From the NCBI GenBank assembly GCA_041685555.1, contig JAWLFN010000127.1, positions 1 to 7,826 on the forward strand: a DNA stretch of 7,826 nt, in the 5' to 3' direction. Source of the DNA: PWQG01 sp041685555. GTDB lineage: Bacteria > Pseudomonadota > Gammaproteobacteria > Pseudomonadales > Pseudohongiellaceae. How positions within the stretch are numbered: position 1 is the stretch's first letter; each line of letters opens with the position of its first letter. The position numbers and the translations under genes were made by a program. The notes beneath the pieces are model-generated. The model was given only the letters and a program-made list of their open reading frames with translations. It searched no databases and was not told where the DNA came from. Of the stretch, positions 1 through 6,236 are shown one piece after another.

Positions 1-1110
1 GGACAGTGCCATTCCCCGCCCCAGGTAATAGTCGTAGTAGCCATCATGGCGGCGGATGGCCTCATCGTAGTTCTGAATCGCCTCCTGATACGCCTGACGC
101 GACAGCAGGATATCTCCACGCAGACCATGGAACCGGGCCTCTTCGGGCACCCTGTCGATGGCCTCCGAGATGAGCTGCATGGCCTCGTCCAGTTGATCAT
201 CAACCGCCAGCTGTCGGGCTTCATCCAGCATCTCATAGGCTTCGTCGTTCTCTCTCAGGAAAGCCGTCTGCTCGCGGTAGCGGTCGACGCCCAGCTCTCC
301 GCCGGTAAACCCTTCCTCGCGCAATCCGGCCACGAGTTCACGATTGTTCTCCACTCTTTCAGCCGAGGGGGGATGACTGGCGAACAACCCTTCCAGCCAG
401 CCCTGTTGCCTGCCCTCAGACAGGCGCAGAAAGGTCTCCTGCAGCCTGATCGCCGCCGCCGGATCATACCCGGCCAAGGCCATATACCGGGTGCCGTAGC
501 GATCGGCCTCGCGCTCGGCATCGCGACCGTATCGCTGACTGATCAACTGTGCACCCACCTGGGCACCGCCCACGATGAAACCGGCGTACTCGCTGTCCGA
601 AGCGGCAACGCTGGCCGCCACCAGAGCACCTTGAAGCAACATTCCCCGTTCCATCGACTGGGCCCCGTGGCGGGCCGCCGAGTGCACAATCTCGTGTCCG
701 AGCACGGCGGCCAGTTCCGCCTCGCTGCCCATCTCCGCCAGCAGGCCGCGATTGATGGCGATCTTTCCTCCCGGCAACGCCCAGGCATTGGGAACGCCAT
801 TGTTCAGCACCACGAACTCGTAGGGCAGATCCCGGTCGCTGACCTCGACAAGGCGCTGTCCCACTTCGTCCACATAGGCCGACAGTGACGGGTCCACAAC
901 AAAACGGCCGCCCTCGCTCTGTTGCATGGGGCCGTAATTCTCCTGCCCGATGGCGACCTCCTGCTGCTCCGAGACAAAACCCAGTTCACGATCCCCGGTC
1001 ACGGGATTCACGGCGCAGGCCTGCATCAACAACGCGGCCCATACCACGGTCAGCGCCGGCAGTCGGCGCACGACAGTCACACCCGCCGCGAATCTTTCCG
1101 ATTGAACCAT
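1..1110 (-). CDS. M48 family metalloprotease lipoprotein with TPR repeats (BepA-like), C-terminus cut by window edge
   Basis: Predicted periplasmic zinc endopeptidase anchored as a lipoprotein. Relatives such as BepA (YfgC) handle quality control of outer-membrane proteins, including LptD. The 370 visible residues start at ATG 1110, preceded by a strong SD (GGAGGTGA, 4 bases before the ATG). A signal segment (about 11-31) ends in a lipobox-like MQAC, making Cys32 the probable lipidated residue. The peptidase domain has the zinc motif HEIVH (His139, Glu140, His143) and a downstream ExxAD motif (Glu199, third ligand). A later HPPSAER motif carries His246, at the place of the histidine switch described for BepA. 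From about residue 285 the sequence turns into amphipathic helices typical of TPRs (AMQLISEAIDRVPEEA, then YQEAIQNYDEAIRRHDGYY), still continuing at the window edge. It is transcribed divergently from the quinoprotein. Family assignment is firm; orthology to BepA rather than to LoiP or another M48 lipoprotein is inferred from the TPR tail. Confidence 0.93.
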   Translation of the reverse strand, partial: MVQSERFAAGVTVVRRLPALTVVWAALLMQACAVNPVTGDRELGFVSEQQEVAIGQENYGPMQQSEGGRFVVDPSLSAYVDEVGQRLVEVSDRDLPYEFVVLNNGVPNAWALPGGKIAINRGLLAEMGSEAELAAVLGHEIVHSAARHGAQSMERGMLLQGALVAASVAASDSEYAGFIVGGAQVGAQLISQRYGRDAEREADRYGTRYMALAGYDPAAAIRLQETFLRLSEGRQQGWLEGLFASHPPSAERVENNRELVAGLREEGFTGGELGVDRYREQTAFLRENDEAYEMLDEARQLAVDDQLDEAMQLISEAIDRVPEEARFHGLRGDILLSRQAYQEAIQNYDEAIRRHDGYYDYYLGRGMALS

Positions 1111-1410
1111 GAGCTCACCTCCACAGGCTGTTGAAACCGATACGGAATACAGAACATATCACGGAAACGGATGAGAGACAGGCCACACAACGTAACAGTT
1201 GAAACCCGGATCCGGCTTTTTCGGCGCCAATAAAAACGGTAACATCGCGGTCTGCTACCGGTAGGAACCCTCCGAAACCACGGACTGACGGAAGGCCCGC
1301 GGCCCTCACAGCATCACTGTGCGATCCGCCTGGGCCTGCCAGTACGTATCACTTACCGGGTTTACCATCGCAACACAACCTCCAGAAGTCGAGTCAAGGG
1401 GAGAAAAAGC
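1111..1410. promoter_or_regulatory. Divergent intergenic region between the metalloprotease and the quinoprotein
   Basis: This 300-base region must hold the promoters of both divergent genes. I see no coding sequence in it. Visible elements are the strong SD of the metalloprotease next to its start, an SD-like AAGGGGAG before the quinoprotein GTG, a perfect 10-base palindrome CTACCGGTAG at 1255-1264, a 5-5-5 dyad CACAG-CATCA-CTGTG at 1307-1321, and a direct repeat GTTGAAACC at 1130-1138 and 1198-1206. No convincing -35/-10 pair could be picked by eye on either strand, so promoter positions are left open. The short dyads could be operators but could also occur by chance. Confidence 0.4.
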
Positions 1411-3600
1411 GTGATCAAAGCAATACCGCTGCTAGCCATGGGCCTGCTGTTCAGCATGGTGGGCCATGCCCAGGAATCATCTGTCAGTGACGGCTCAGCT
1501 GTTTTCCAGTCCCAGTGCGCCCGCTGCCATGTTCAGGCCGAAATCGAGATGCGCCTGCGCAATGACTGGGATGGGCGTTCCGCCGAAGAACTGTTCGAAG
1601 CCATCCAGACCACCATGCCGGCCGACACGCCCGGGGTACTGGATGAGCAGGCCTATCTGGATGTGACCGCTTTCGTCATGGACCTGGGCAATGCACAGAC
1701 GCTGACCGGTGTCGTATCACGAGAGGATCTGTCACGGATCAATGTGGCAGTAGGCGGAGACGATGATGGCCAGGGCGTCGATTTCCCATGGACGCACTTT
1801 AACGGCGACCCATCCGCCACGCGCTATTCCCCGCTGGAACAGATCAATGCCGACAATGCCGGAGAGCTGGAAATCGCCTGGCAATGGAGTGCCGCCAATT
1901 TCGGCCCCAGACCGGAAAGCACCTATGTGACTGAACCGCTGATGGTCAACGGAACGTTGTATGCAACCGCCGGCGCCACCCGCAACGTGGTGGCCATCGA
2001 TCCGACCTCCGGCCAGACGCTGTGGATGTATCGCCCGCGGGAAGGCGACCGCTTCGATGAATCTCCCCGGAAAAACTCCGGCAAGGGCCTGGCCTACTGG
2101 ACGGATGGAGAGCAGGAAGTCATCTACTATGTCACACCGGGCTACTACCTGGTGGCACTGGATGCTGAGACCGGTGAGCCGGTGGACAGCTTTGGCGAGA
2201 ACGGCAAGCTGGACCTGCACGAAGGTCTGCGTGTCAGCGAGGATCGTGATGACGTCGATATCACGCTGACCTTTCCGCCCACCATCATCGACAATGTGAT
2301 CGTTGTGGGCGCGGCGCACACCGTCAGCATGCGCCCCCCCTATCCGTACAATGTGAAGGGCGACATTCGTGCCTATGACGCCCACACCGGATCGCATCTC
2401 TGGACCTTCAAGACCATACCCGAAGAAGGCGAAAAGGGTTACGAAACCTGGCAGGACGGCTCGGCCGAGTACACCGGCAACGGCGGCGTCTGGACAGCCA
2501 TGTCCTTTGACGAGGAACTGGGTCTGGTCTACCTCCCGGTGGAATCCGCCACCGGGGACCGCTACGGCGGCGATCGTCCGGGCAACAACCTGTTCACCAG
2601 TTCCGTGGTCGCGGTGGACTACCGCACTGGTGAATACCGCTGGCATTTCCAGCATATCCGCCATGATATCTGGGACTACGACACACCTTCGGCGCCTGTA
2701 CTCGCCGATCTGCCCGATGGACGCAAGGTGCTGGCGCAGATGACCAAGCAGTCCTTTGCCTATGTACTGGATCGCGAAACCGGCGAACCCATCTGGGACA
2801 TGGTGGACACGCCGGTTCCACAGACGGACGTACCCGGTGAGTGGACCGCCGATACCCAGCCCTTCCCGACCGCGCCGCCGGCCTATGATCGACAGGGGTT
2901 TGGTGAAGAGGATCTGGTGGATTTCACACCCGAGATCCTGGAGCGGGCCCGCGAGGCGATCAGGCCATACCGGACCGGTCCGCTGTTCGAGCCAGCCTCC
3001 GTGACCACCGACGATAACCGCGGCACGCTGAGTCTGCCAGGCACACTGGGCGGCTCCAACTGGGAAGGCAGTGCCTATGACCCGGAAACAGGCATGCTAT
3101 ACGTCCCGTCGCGCACGGACGTCGCCGTACTGGCGCTGGTCCCCGGCGGGGACGTCTCCACTGTCGACTGGATCCAGGGCCCGGCCCGGGCGCCGACCGT
3201 GGATGGCATTCCCATCGTAAAACCCCTTTGGGGCCGCATCACCGCCATCGATCTCAATGAAGGTGACCTTGAATGGCAGGTCGCCAACGCGGACACGCCG
3301 GAGGACATCCGCAACCATCCATTGCTGGAAGGTGTGGACATCGAGCGCACCGGCATTCCGACTCGTGCCGGACTGCTGTTGACCCGCAGCCTGTTGTTCG
3401 CCGGCGAGGGCCAGGGTGGCAATCCGGTTTTCCGCGCGCATGACAAGGCCACCGGAGAAATCGTGGCCGAGATCGAGCTGCCGGCATCGCAGACTGGCAC
3501 ACCAATGACCTATATGATCGATGACCAGCAATACATCGTCATGGCAGTCAGTGGGCGTGGCACCACGCCAAGCCTGGTAGCTCTGACACTCCCGGACTGA
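1411..3600 (+). CDS. PQQ-dependent dehydrogenase with N-terminal cytochrome c domain (quinohemoprotein), periplasmic
   Basis: Predicted periplasmic oxidoreductase that oxidises a sugar, alcohol or polyol with pyrroloquinoline quinone and passes electrons to its own heme c. Start is GTG 1411, 8 bases after AAGGGGAG; it directly gives a Sec signal peptide (residues 1-20, likely cleaved after GHA). Heme domain, about 28-95: CARCH (Cys36, Cys39, His40) with probable axial Met69 in TTMP. The eight-bladed PQQ propeller runs from about 126 to 729, opening with WTHFNGDPSATRYSPLEQIN. Family landmarks are GNGGVW (356-361), DRYGGDRPGNNLF (383-395), HDIWDYD (418-424, probable catalytic acid) and Lys446 in TKQSFAYVLDRETG. 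There are no cysteines besides the two heme ones, so the vicinal disulfide of methanol/ethanol dehydrogenases is absent, as in glucose-dehydrogenase-type enzymes. The heme is N-terminal, whereas classical quinohemoprotein alcohol dehydrogenases carry it at the C-terminus. Substrate is unknown. The gene stands alone, closed by a terminator. Confidence 0.93.
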   Translation: MIKAIPLLAMGLLFSMVGHAQESSVSDGSAVFQSQCARCHVQAEIEMRLRNDWDGRSAEELFEAIQTTMPADTPGVLDEQAYLDVTAFVMDLGNAQTLTGVVSREDLSRINVAVGGDDDGQGVDFPWTHFNGDPSATRYSPLEQINADNAGELEIAWQWSAANFGPRPESTYVTEPLMVNGTLYATAGATRNVVAIDPTSGQTLWMYRPREGDRFDESPRKNSGKGLAYWTDGEQEVIYYVTPGYYLVALDAETGEPVDSFGENGKLDLHEGLRVSEDRDDVDITLTFPPTIIDNVIVVGAAHTVSMRPPYPYNVKGDIRAYDAHTGSHLWTFKTIPEEGEKGYETWQDGSAEYTGNGGVWTAMSFDEELGLVYLPVESATGDRYGGDRPGNNLFTSSVVAVDYRTGEYRWHFQHIRHDIWDYDTPSAPVLADLPDGRKVLAQMTKQSFAYVLDRETGEPIWDMVDTPVPQTDVPGEWTADTQPFPTAPPAYDRQGFGEEDLVDFTPEILERAREAIRPYRTGPLFEPASVTTDDNRGTLSLPGTLGGSNWEGSAYDPETGMLYVPSRTDVAVLALVPGGDVSTVDWIQGPARAPTVDGIPIVKPLWGRITAIDLNEGDLEWQVANADTPEDIRNHPLLEGVDIERTGIPTRAGLLLTRSLLFAGEGQGGNPVFRAHDKATGEIVAEIELPASQTGTPMTYMIDDQQYIVMAVSGRGTTPSLVALTLPD

Positions 3601-3615
3601 TCCGCCACACGCGGA
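3601..3615 (+). other. Small hairpin immediately after the quinoprotein stop codon
   Basis: TCCGC-CACAC-GCGGA forms a perfect 5-base stem with a 5-base loop directly after the TGA. It precedes the main terminator by 6 bases and may add to 3'-end protection. It is short, so it could be incidental. Confidence 0.35.
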
Positions 3616-3621
3616 ACGGCG

Positions 3622-3657
3622 AAGGCCGGAATCGTCACAGACGGTTCCGGCCTTTTT
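3622..3657 (+). terminator. Strong rho-independent terminator of the quinoprotein gene
   Basis: The arms AAGGCCGGAA (3622-3631) and TTCCGGCCTT (3645-3654) pair perfectly. Inside them a T-G wobble and CGTC/GACG extend the stem to 15 pairs closed by an ACA triloop. The descending arm runs into TTTTT (3653-3657). The stem starts 21 bases after the stop codon. It should isolate the quinoprotein from the downstream ectoine operon. The A/T-flanked stem has only AA on its 5' side, so it works mainly in the plus direction. Confidence 0.9.
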
Positions 3658-3684
3658 CGTTTCGACTCAGATGGCGCTATTTTT

Positions 3685-3691
3685 CTATACA
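3685..3691 (+). promoter_or_regulatory. Possible sigmaS-type -10 (CTATACA) upstream of the main ectA promoter
   Basis: CTATACA at 3685-3691 differs at one base from the CTATACT -10 often given for sigmaS promoters, and it lies in an AT-rich patch. No good -35 is visible 17 bases upstream, which sigmaS promoters tolerate. Paired sigma70 and sigma38 promoters before ectA have been proposed in Halomonas elongata, which makes a similar arrangement here plausible. This is weak evidence from a single short match. Confidence 0.3.
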
Positions 3692-3701
3692 AAACAGCAT
3701 C

Positions 3702-3731
3702 TTGGACAAATACCGGCATTTTTGCTATGAT
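3702..3731 (+). promoter_or_regulatory. Sigma70-type promoter of the ectABC operon
   Basis: The -35 TTGGAC (3702-3707) and the -10 TATGAT (3726-3731) are 18 bases apart. A TG one base before the -10 (TGC-TATGAT) makes it an extended -10 element. The expected start site is near 3738, giving an ectA leader of roughly 110 bases. Its close fit to consensus suggests a strong basal promoter whose salt response depends on a repressor, on supercoiling or ion effects, or on the candidate promoter upstream. Confidence 0.7.
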
Positions 3732-3758
3732 AGATGACCTCGAGTTGTCATCGATCAT
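3727..3758. promoter_or_regulatory. Candidate operator: 32-base dyad over the -10 and start site of ectABC
   Basis: The left arm ATGATAGATGAC (3727-3738) and right arm GTCATCGATCAT (3747-3758) are reverse complements at 11 of 12 positions around an 8-base spacer, which itself contains CTCGAG. The left arm overlaps the -10 TATGAT and reaches the expected start site. Only the right half would be transcribed from the promoter at 3702-3731, which favours a protein-binding DNA site over an RNA hairpin. In methylotrophs the MarR-family repressor EctR binds a dyad at the ectA promoter. No regulator gene is in this window, so the binding protein is unknown. Confidence 0.5.
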
Positions 3759-3781
3759 GCCGAGGGCAACACCAAAGCCAC

Positions 3782-3820
3782 TCTTTTCGACTTCCGTATC
3801 GACCGGGGGCATCGAAGAGA
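3782..3820 (+). other. Possible hairpin in the ectA 5' leader
   Basis: TCTTTTCGA (3782-3790) can pair with TCGAAGAGA (3812-3820), giving 9 pairs with one G-U wobble around a 21-base loop. The right arm ends 28 bases before the ectA ATG. A role in controlling translation is conjecture. The loop is long and stability was not computed. Confidence 0.25.
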
Positions 3821-3848
3821 ACCAACACAGAGATCCAACGCAATCATC

Positions 3849-4400
3849 ATGAATACTTTCCAGGAAGCGCCAGCGCTTCAAGAAAGACCTCAGACTGACG
3901 AAGATATCTCCCTGCGCGCTCCTGTCCCGGAGGACGGCGCCCCGATTCATAACCTGATCCGCAAGAGCGCCTTTCTCGACGATAATTCACTGTACTGCTA
4001 TCTGCTCATCGCGACACATTTCAGTTCGACCAGTGTCGTGGCCACCATGGGTGATGACCTGGTTGGCGTGGTGACAGCCTATACCCCACCAGAGCAGTCC
4101 GACGCACTGTTTGTCTGGCAGGTGGCCGTGGATACGCCAGCGCAGAAACGCGGTCTGGCGGGTCGCATGCTGCGTCACATTCTGGACCGCGATGCCGGTC
4201 GCGCTGTCCGTTTCCTGGAGACTACGGTAACCAGCGACAACCAGGCATCACGTGCCATGTTCTCCTCACTGGCCCGCAAGCTGGATTGTGAGATCAACGA
4301 GGAAGTCATGTTCGATCGGCAGAGGCACTTCCTGAACCTCCACGACACGGAGTACAAGCTGCGCATCGGGCCGTTCGACAACAGCAACAAGGAACAGTGA
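3849..4400 (+). CDS. ectA: L-2,4-diaminobutyrate acetyltransferase EctA
   Basis: Second step of ectoine synthesis: transfers acetyl from acetyl-CoA to the 4-amino group of L-2,4-diaminobutyrate, giving N4-acetyl-diaminobutyrate in the cytoplasm. The 183-residue length is normal for EctA. A GNAT fold is evident: ISLRAPVPEDG begins the conserved core at residue 20, FLDDNSLYCYLL (42-53) is the EctA hallmark at the substrate site, and QKRGLAGRM (99-107) is the acetyl-CoA pyrophosphate-binding motif A. ETTVTSDNQASRAMF (124-138) is the following conserved GNAT block. ATG 3849 is the only Met or common alternative start upstream of the core. It lacks a good Shine-Dalgarno: the nearest purine run (AGAGA, 3829-3833) is about 15 bases away, so translation initiation may be weak or controlled. 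It is the first gene of ectABC and ends 11 bases before ectB. Confidence 0.96.
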   Translation: MNTFQEAPALQERPQTDEDISLRAPVPEDGAPIHNLIRKSAFLDDNSLYCYLLIATHFSSTSVVATMGDDLVGVVTAYTPPEQSDALFVWQVAVDTPAQKRGLAGRMLRHILDRDAGRAVRFLETTVTSDNQASRAMFSSLARKLDCEINEEVMFDRQRHFLNLHDTEYKLRIGPFDNSNKEQ

Positions 4401-4411
4401 GGAGACACGTC

Positions 4412-5692
4412 ATGAAGGAAGACACGATTTTCGACGATATTGAATCGGAAGTGATGAGCTACGCCCGGGCCTGCCCGGTGATTTTCGATCGGGCGCAGGG
4501 TGCCTACCTGTACGATGTGGTCGGCAAGGCTTATCTGGATTTCCTGGCGGGTGCCGGCACACTCAATTACGGGCATAACAACCCGATCCTGAAGAAAGCC
4601 CTGCTAGAGTATATCCAGCGTGATGGCATCACCCACGGACTGGACATGCATACCCGGGCCAAGGAACACTTTCTGCAAGCACTGAACGAGCTGATCTTCA
4701 AGCCCCGAAATCTGCAGTACGTGGTCCAGTTCACCGGGCCGACGGGCACCAACGCCGTAGAGGCCGCCATGAAGATTGCCCGCAACGTGAAGGGCCGCCA
4801 CAACATCATCGCCTTCACCAACGGTTTCCACGGCGTCTCCATGGGTGCCATGGCCGCGACTGGCAACTCCCACCACCGCGATGCATCCGGCATACCGCTG
4901 AGCGGTGTGTCACACATTCCCTACGACAGCTATATGGGAGAGGATCTCGACACCATCGCACTGATGAAGAGCCTGCTCGAAGACTCCTCCAGCGGTCTCG
5001 ATAAACCGGCCGCCGTGATCGTGGAAACCATTCAGGGGGAAGGCGGACTCAACGCGGCGCGCGCTGACTGGCTGCGACAGGTGGAGAGGCTTTGCCGGGA
5101 ACACGACATGCTGCTGATCGTGGATGACATCCAGGCTGGCTGCGGACGCTCCGGCCAGTTCTTCAGCTTCGAGGAGTCCGGCATCAAGCCCGATATTGTG
5201 ACGCTGTCCAAGTCGCTGAGCGGATATGGTCTACCCTTCGCCGTCACTCTGATCCGGCCCGAGTACGACACCTGGAAACCGGGCGAGCACAACGGTACCT
5301 TCCGGGGCAACAACCACGCTTTCATTACCGCAACGGCGGCACTGAAGACCTACTGGGCGGATGACCGGCTTGAACGGGAACTGGCCGAAAAGATCGAACA
5401 CCTGAAGAACCGGCTGGAAACAATTGCCGGTGGCTACCAATCATCTCTGGTGAAGGCCAAGGGCCGCGGCTTCATGCGAGGCCTTGAGTTCCGGACGGGC
5501 AACCTGGCCGAGAAAGTCTGTAGACTGTGTTTCAGGGATGAACTGATCATTGAAACCAGCGGCGCCGACGATCAGGTCGTCAAATGCCTCTGCCCTCTGG
5601 TCATTTCCATGGAAGATCTGGACAAGGGGTTGGACATTCTGGAGTCTGCTGTTCACAAGGTGCTGGAACAGGAGATCAGGAAAGCATCCTGA
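4412..5692 (+). CDS. ectB: Diaminobutyrate--2-oxoglutarate transaminase EctB
   Basis: First step of ectoine synthesis: PLP-dependent transfer of the amino group from glutamate to L-aspartate-4-semialdehyde, forming L-2,4-diaminobutyrate. It is a class III aminotransferase of 426 residues, the usual EctB length. Visible landmarks are GPTGTNA (109-115, PLP phosphate binding), GFHG (138-141), VDDIQ (237-241, with Asp238 pairing with the PLP ring nitrogen), Lys267 in LSKSLSGYGLP (265-275, Schiff-base lysine) and GTFRGNN (295-301). ATG 4412 is chosen over an in-frame GTG at 4397, because AGGAG (4400-4404) sits 7 bases before the ATG and the protein then begins like other EctB proteins (IFDDIESEV). 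The SD overlaps the ectA stop codon, suggesting translational coupling. The 3' end is embedded in a perfect hairpin. Confidence 0.97.
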   Translation: MKEDTIFDDIESEVMSYARACPVIFDRAQGAYLYDVVGKAYLDFLAGAGTLNYGHNNPILKKALLEYIQRDGITHGLDMHTRAKEHFLQALNELIFKPRNLQYVVQFTGPTGTNAVEAAMKIARNVKGRHNIIAFTNGFHGVSMGAMAATGNSHHRDASGIPLSGVSHIPYDSYMGEDLDTIALMKSLLEDSSSGLDKPAAVIVETIQGEGGLNAARADWLRQVERLCREHDMLLIVDDIQAGCGRSGQFFSFEESGIKPDIVTLSKSLSGYGLPFAVTLIRPEYDTWKPGEHNGTFRGNNHAFITATAALKTYWADDRLERELAEKIEHLKNRLETIAGGYQSSLVKAKGRGFMRGLEFRTGNLAEKVCRLCFRDELIIETSGADDQVVKCLCPLVISMEDLDKGLDILESAVHKVLEQEIRKAS

Positions 5693-5696
5693 TCTC
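5672..5696 (+). other. Perfect 10-base-pair hairpin over the ectB stop codon
   Basis: GAGATCAGGA (5672-5681) and TCCTGATCTC (5687-5696) are exact reverse complements around a 5-base loop, AAGCA. The right arm contains the ectB TGA (5690-5692). No T-run follows, so it is not a standard intrinsic terminator. It could stabilise or process the mRNA between ectB and ectC, or act as a partial terminator. Ribosomes terminating on ectB would melt it. Confidence 0.6.
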
Positions 5697-5783
5697 ACCG
5701 ACGTTGCGACCCGCGCATCAACCGGCCAGTGTCGCTCCTACCCCATCACGACTGGAAAAATTCATACAAAAGAAGGTACCCTC

Positions 5784-6173
5784 ATGATAGTCAGATCAAT
5801 TGCTGAATGCGAACAGACAGGCCGCCGTGTTGAATCCAATAACTGGAACAGCATCAGAATGCTGCTGGCCAATGATAATATGGGCTTTTCATTCCATATC
5901 ACCACCATCTATGCGGGCACAGAAACCCACATGCACTACAAGCACCACCTGGAGTCGGTGTATTGCATGTCCGGCCGGGGGGAAATCCAGGACCTGGAAA
6001 CTGAAGAGATACATCAGATTGTTCCCGGCACCCTGTACATTCTCAACAACCACGACAAACACATTCTCTGGGCCCATGAGGAGCTGAAACTTGCCTGTGT
6101 GTTCAATCCGCCGGTGACAGGCACGGAAGTGCATCGCGAAGACGGCTCCTATGCTCCGGCTGACGAGACCTGA
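5784..6173 (+). CDS. ectC: L-ectoine synthase EctC
   Basis: Last step: dehydrating ring closure of N4-acetyl-L-2,4-diaminobutyrate to ectoine in the cytoplasm. At 129 residues it has the normal EctC length and is a single cupin domain. Its opening, MIVRSIAECEQTGRRV, is typical of the family. The three iron ligands described for Paenibacillus lautus EctC fall at the same numbers here: Glu57 (HHLESVYC), Tyr85 (GTLYILNNHD) and His93 (DKHILWA). ATG 5784 is chosen because AGAAGG lies 7 bases upstream. The frame stays open further upstream inside ectB, but that part bears no family similarity. It is separated from ectB by 91 bases, longer than the ectA-ectB gap. I see no sigma54 site or other convincing promoter in that gap, so it is probably co-transcribed with ectAB. 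Confidence 0.97.
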   Translation: MIVRSIAECEQTGRRVESNNWNSIRMLLANDNMGFSFHITTIYAGTETHMHYKHHLESVYCMSGRGEIQDLETEEIHQIVPGTLYILNNHDKHILWAHEELKLACVFNPPVTGTEVHREDGSYAPADET

Positions 6174-6202
6174 TCAAAAGGCACCGACCCGCTCACGCGC
6201 CT

Positions 6203-6236
6203 GTGCCCGGGCTCAGAATGCAAGAAGCCCGGGCAC
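6203..6236. terminator. Inverted repeat between convergent ectC and membrane-protein gene, possible shared transcript end
   Basis: GTGCCCGGGCT (6203-6213) and AGCCCGGGCAC (6226-6236) form a perfect 11-base GC-rich stem with a 12-base loop. It lies 29 bases after the ectC stop and covers the last codons and stop (6215-6213) of the opposing gene. Neither strand has a T-run after the stem, so a standard intrinsic terminator is not supported. It may block 3' exonucleases or pause polymerase from both sides. Confidence 0.5.

Noticed and set aside
46..888. Long plus-strand open frame of 280 codons
   Set aside because: It lies antisense to the metalloprotease, whose minus-strand frame contains the lipobox, HEIVH and TPR motifs. 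The plus-strand protein has no recognisable domain.
1732..2664. Minus-strand open frame of 310 codons inside the quinoprotein
   Set aside because: It is a shadow of the GC-rich propeller coding sequence. The plus frame carries all family motifs and the antisense product has low-complexity, unpatterned composition.
3510..3950. Minus-strand open frame across the terminator and ectA promoter
   Set aside because: It would run antisense through a strong terminator, a promoter and two real genes, with no domain signal.
4397..4411. GTG start for ectB at 4397
   Set aside because: It would overlap the ectA end and add MRRHV, absent from EctB proteins. ATG 4412 has AGGAG at 7 bases.
5550..5783. Upstream extension of the ectC frame into ectB
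   Set aside because: The extension overlaps ectB in another frame and has no similarity to EctC. ATG 5784 has a well-placed SD and yields the standard 129-residue protein.
5693..5783. Sigma54 promoter before ectC, as proposed in Halomonas elongata
   Set aside because: No TGGCAC-N5-TTGC pattern, nor its conserved GG/GC core at the right spacing, could be found in the gap.
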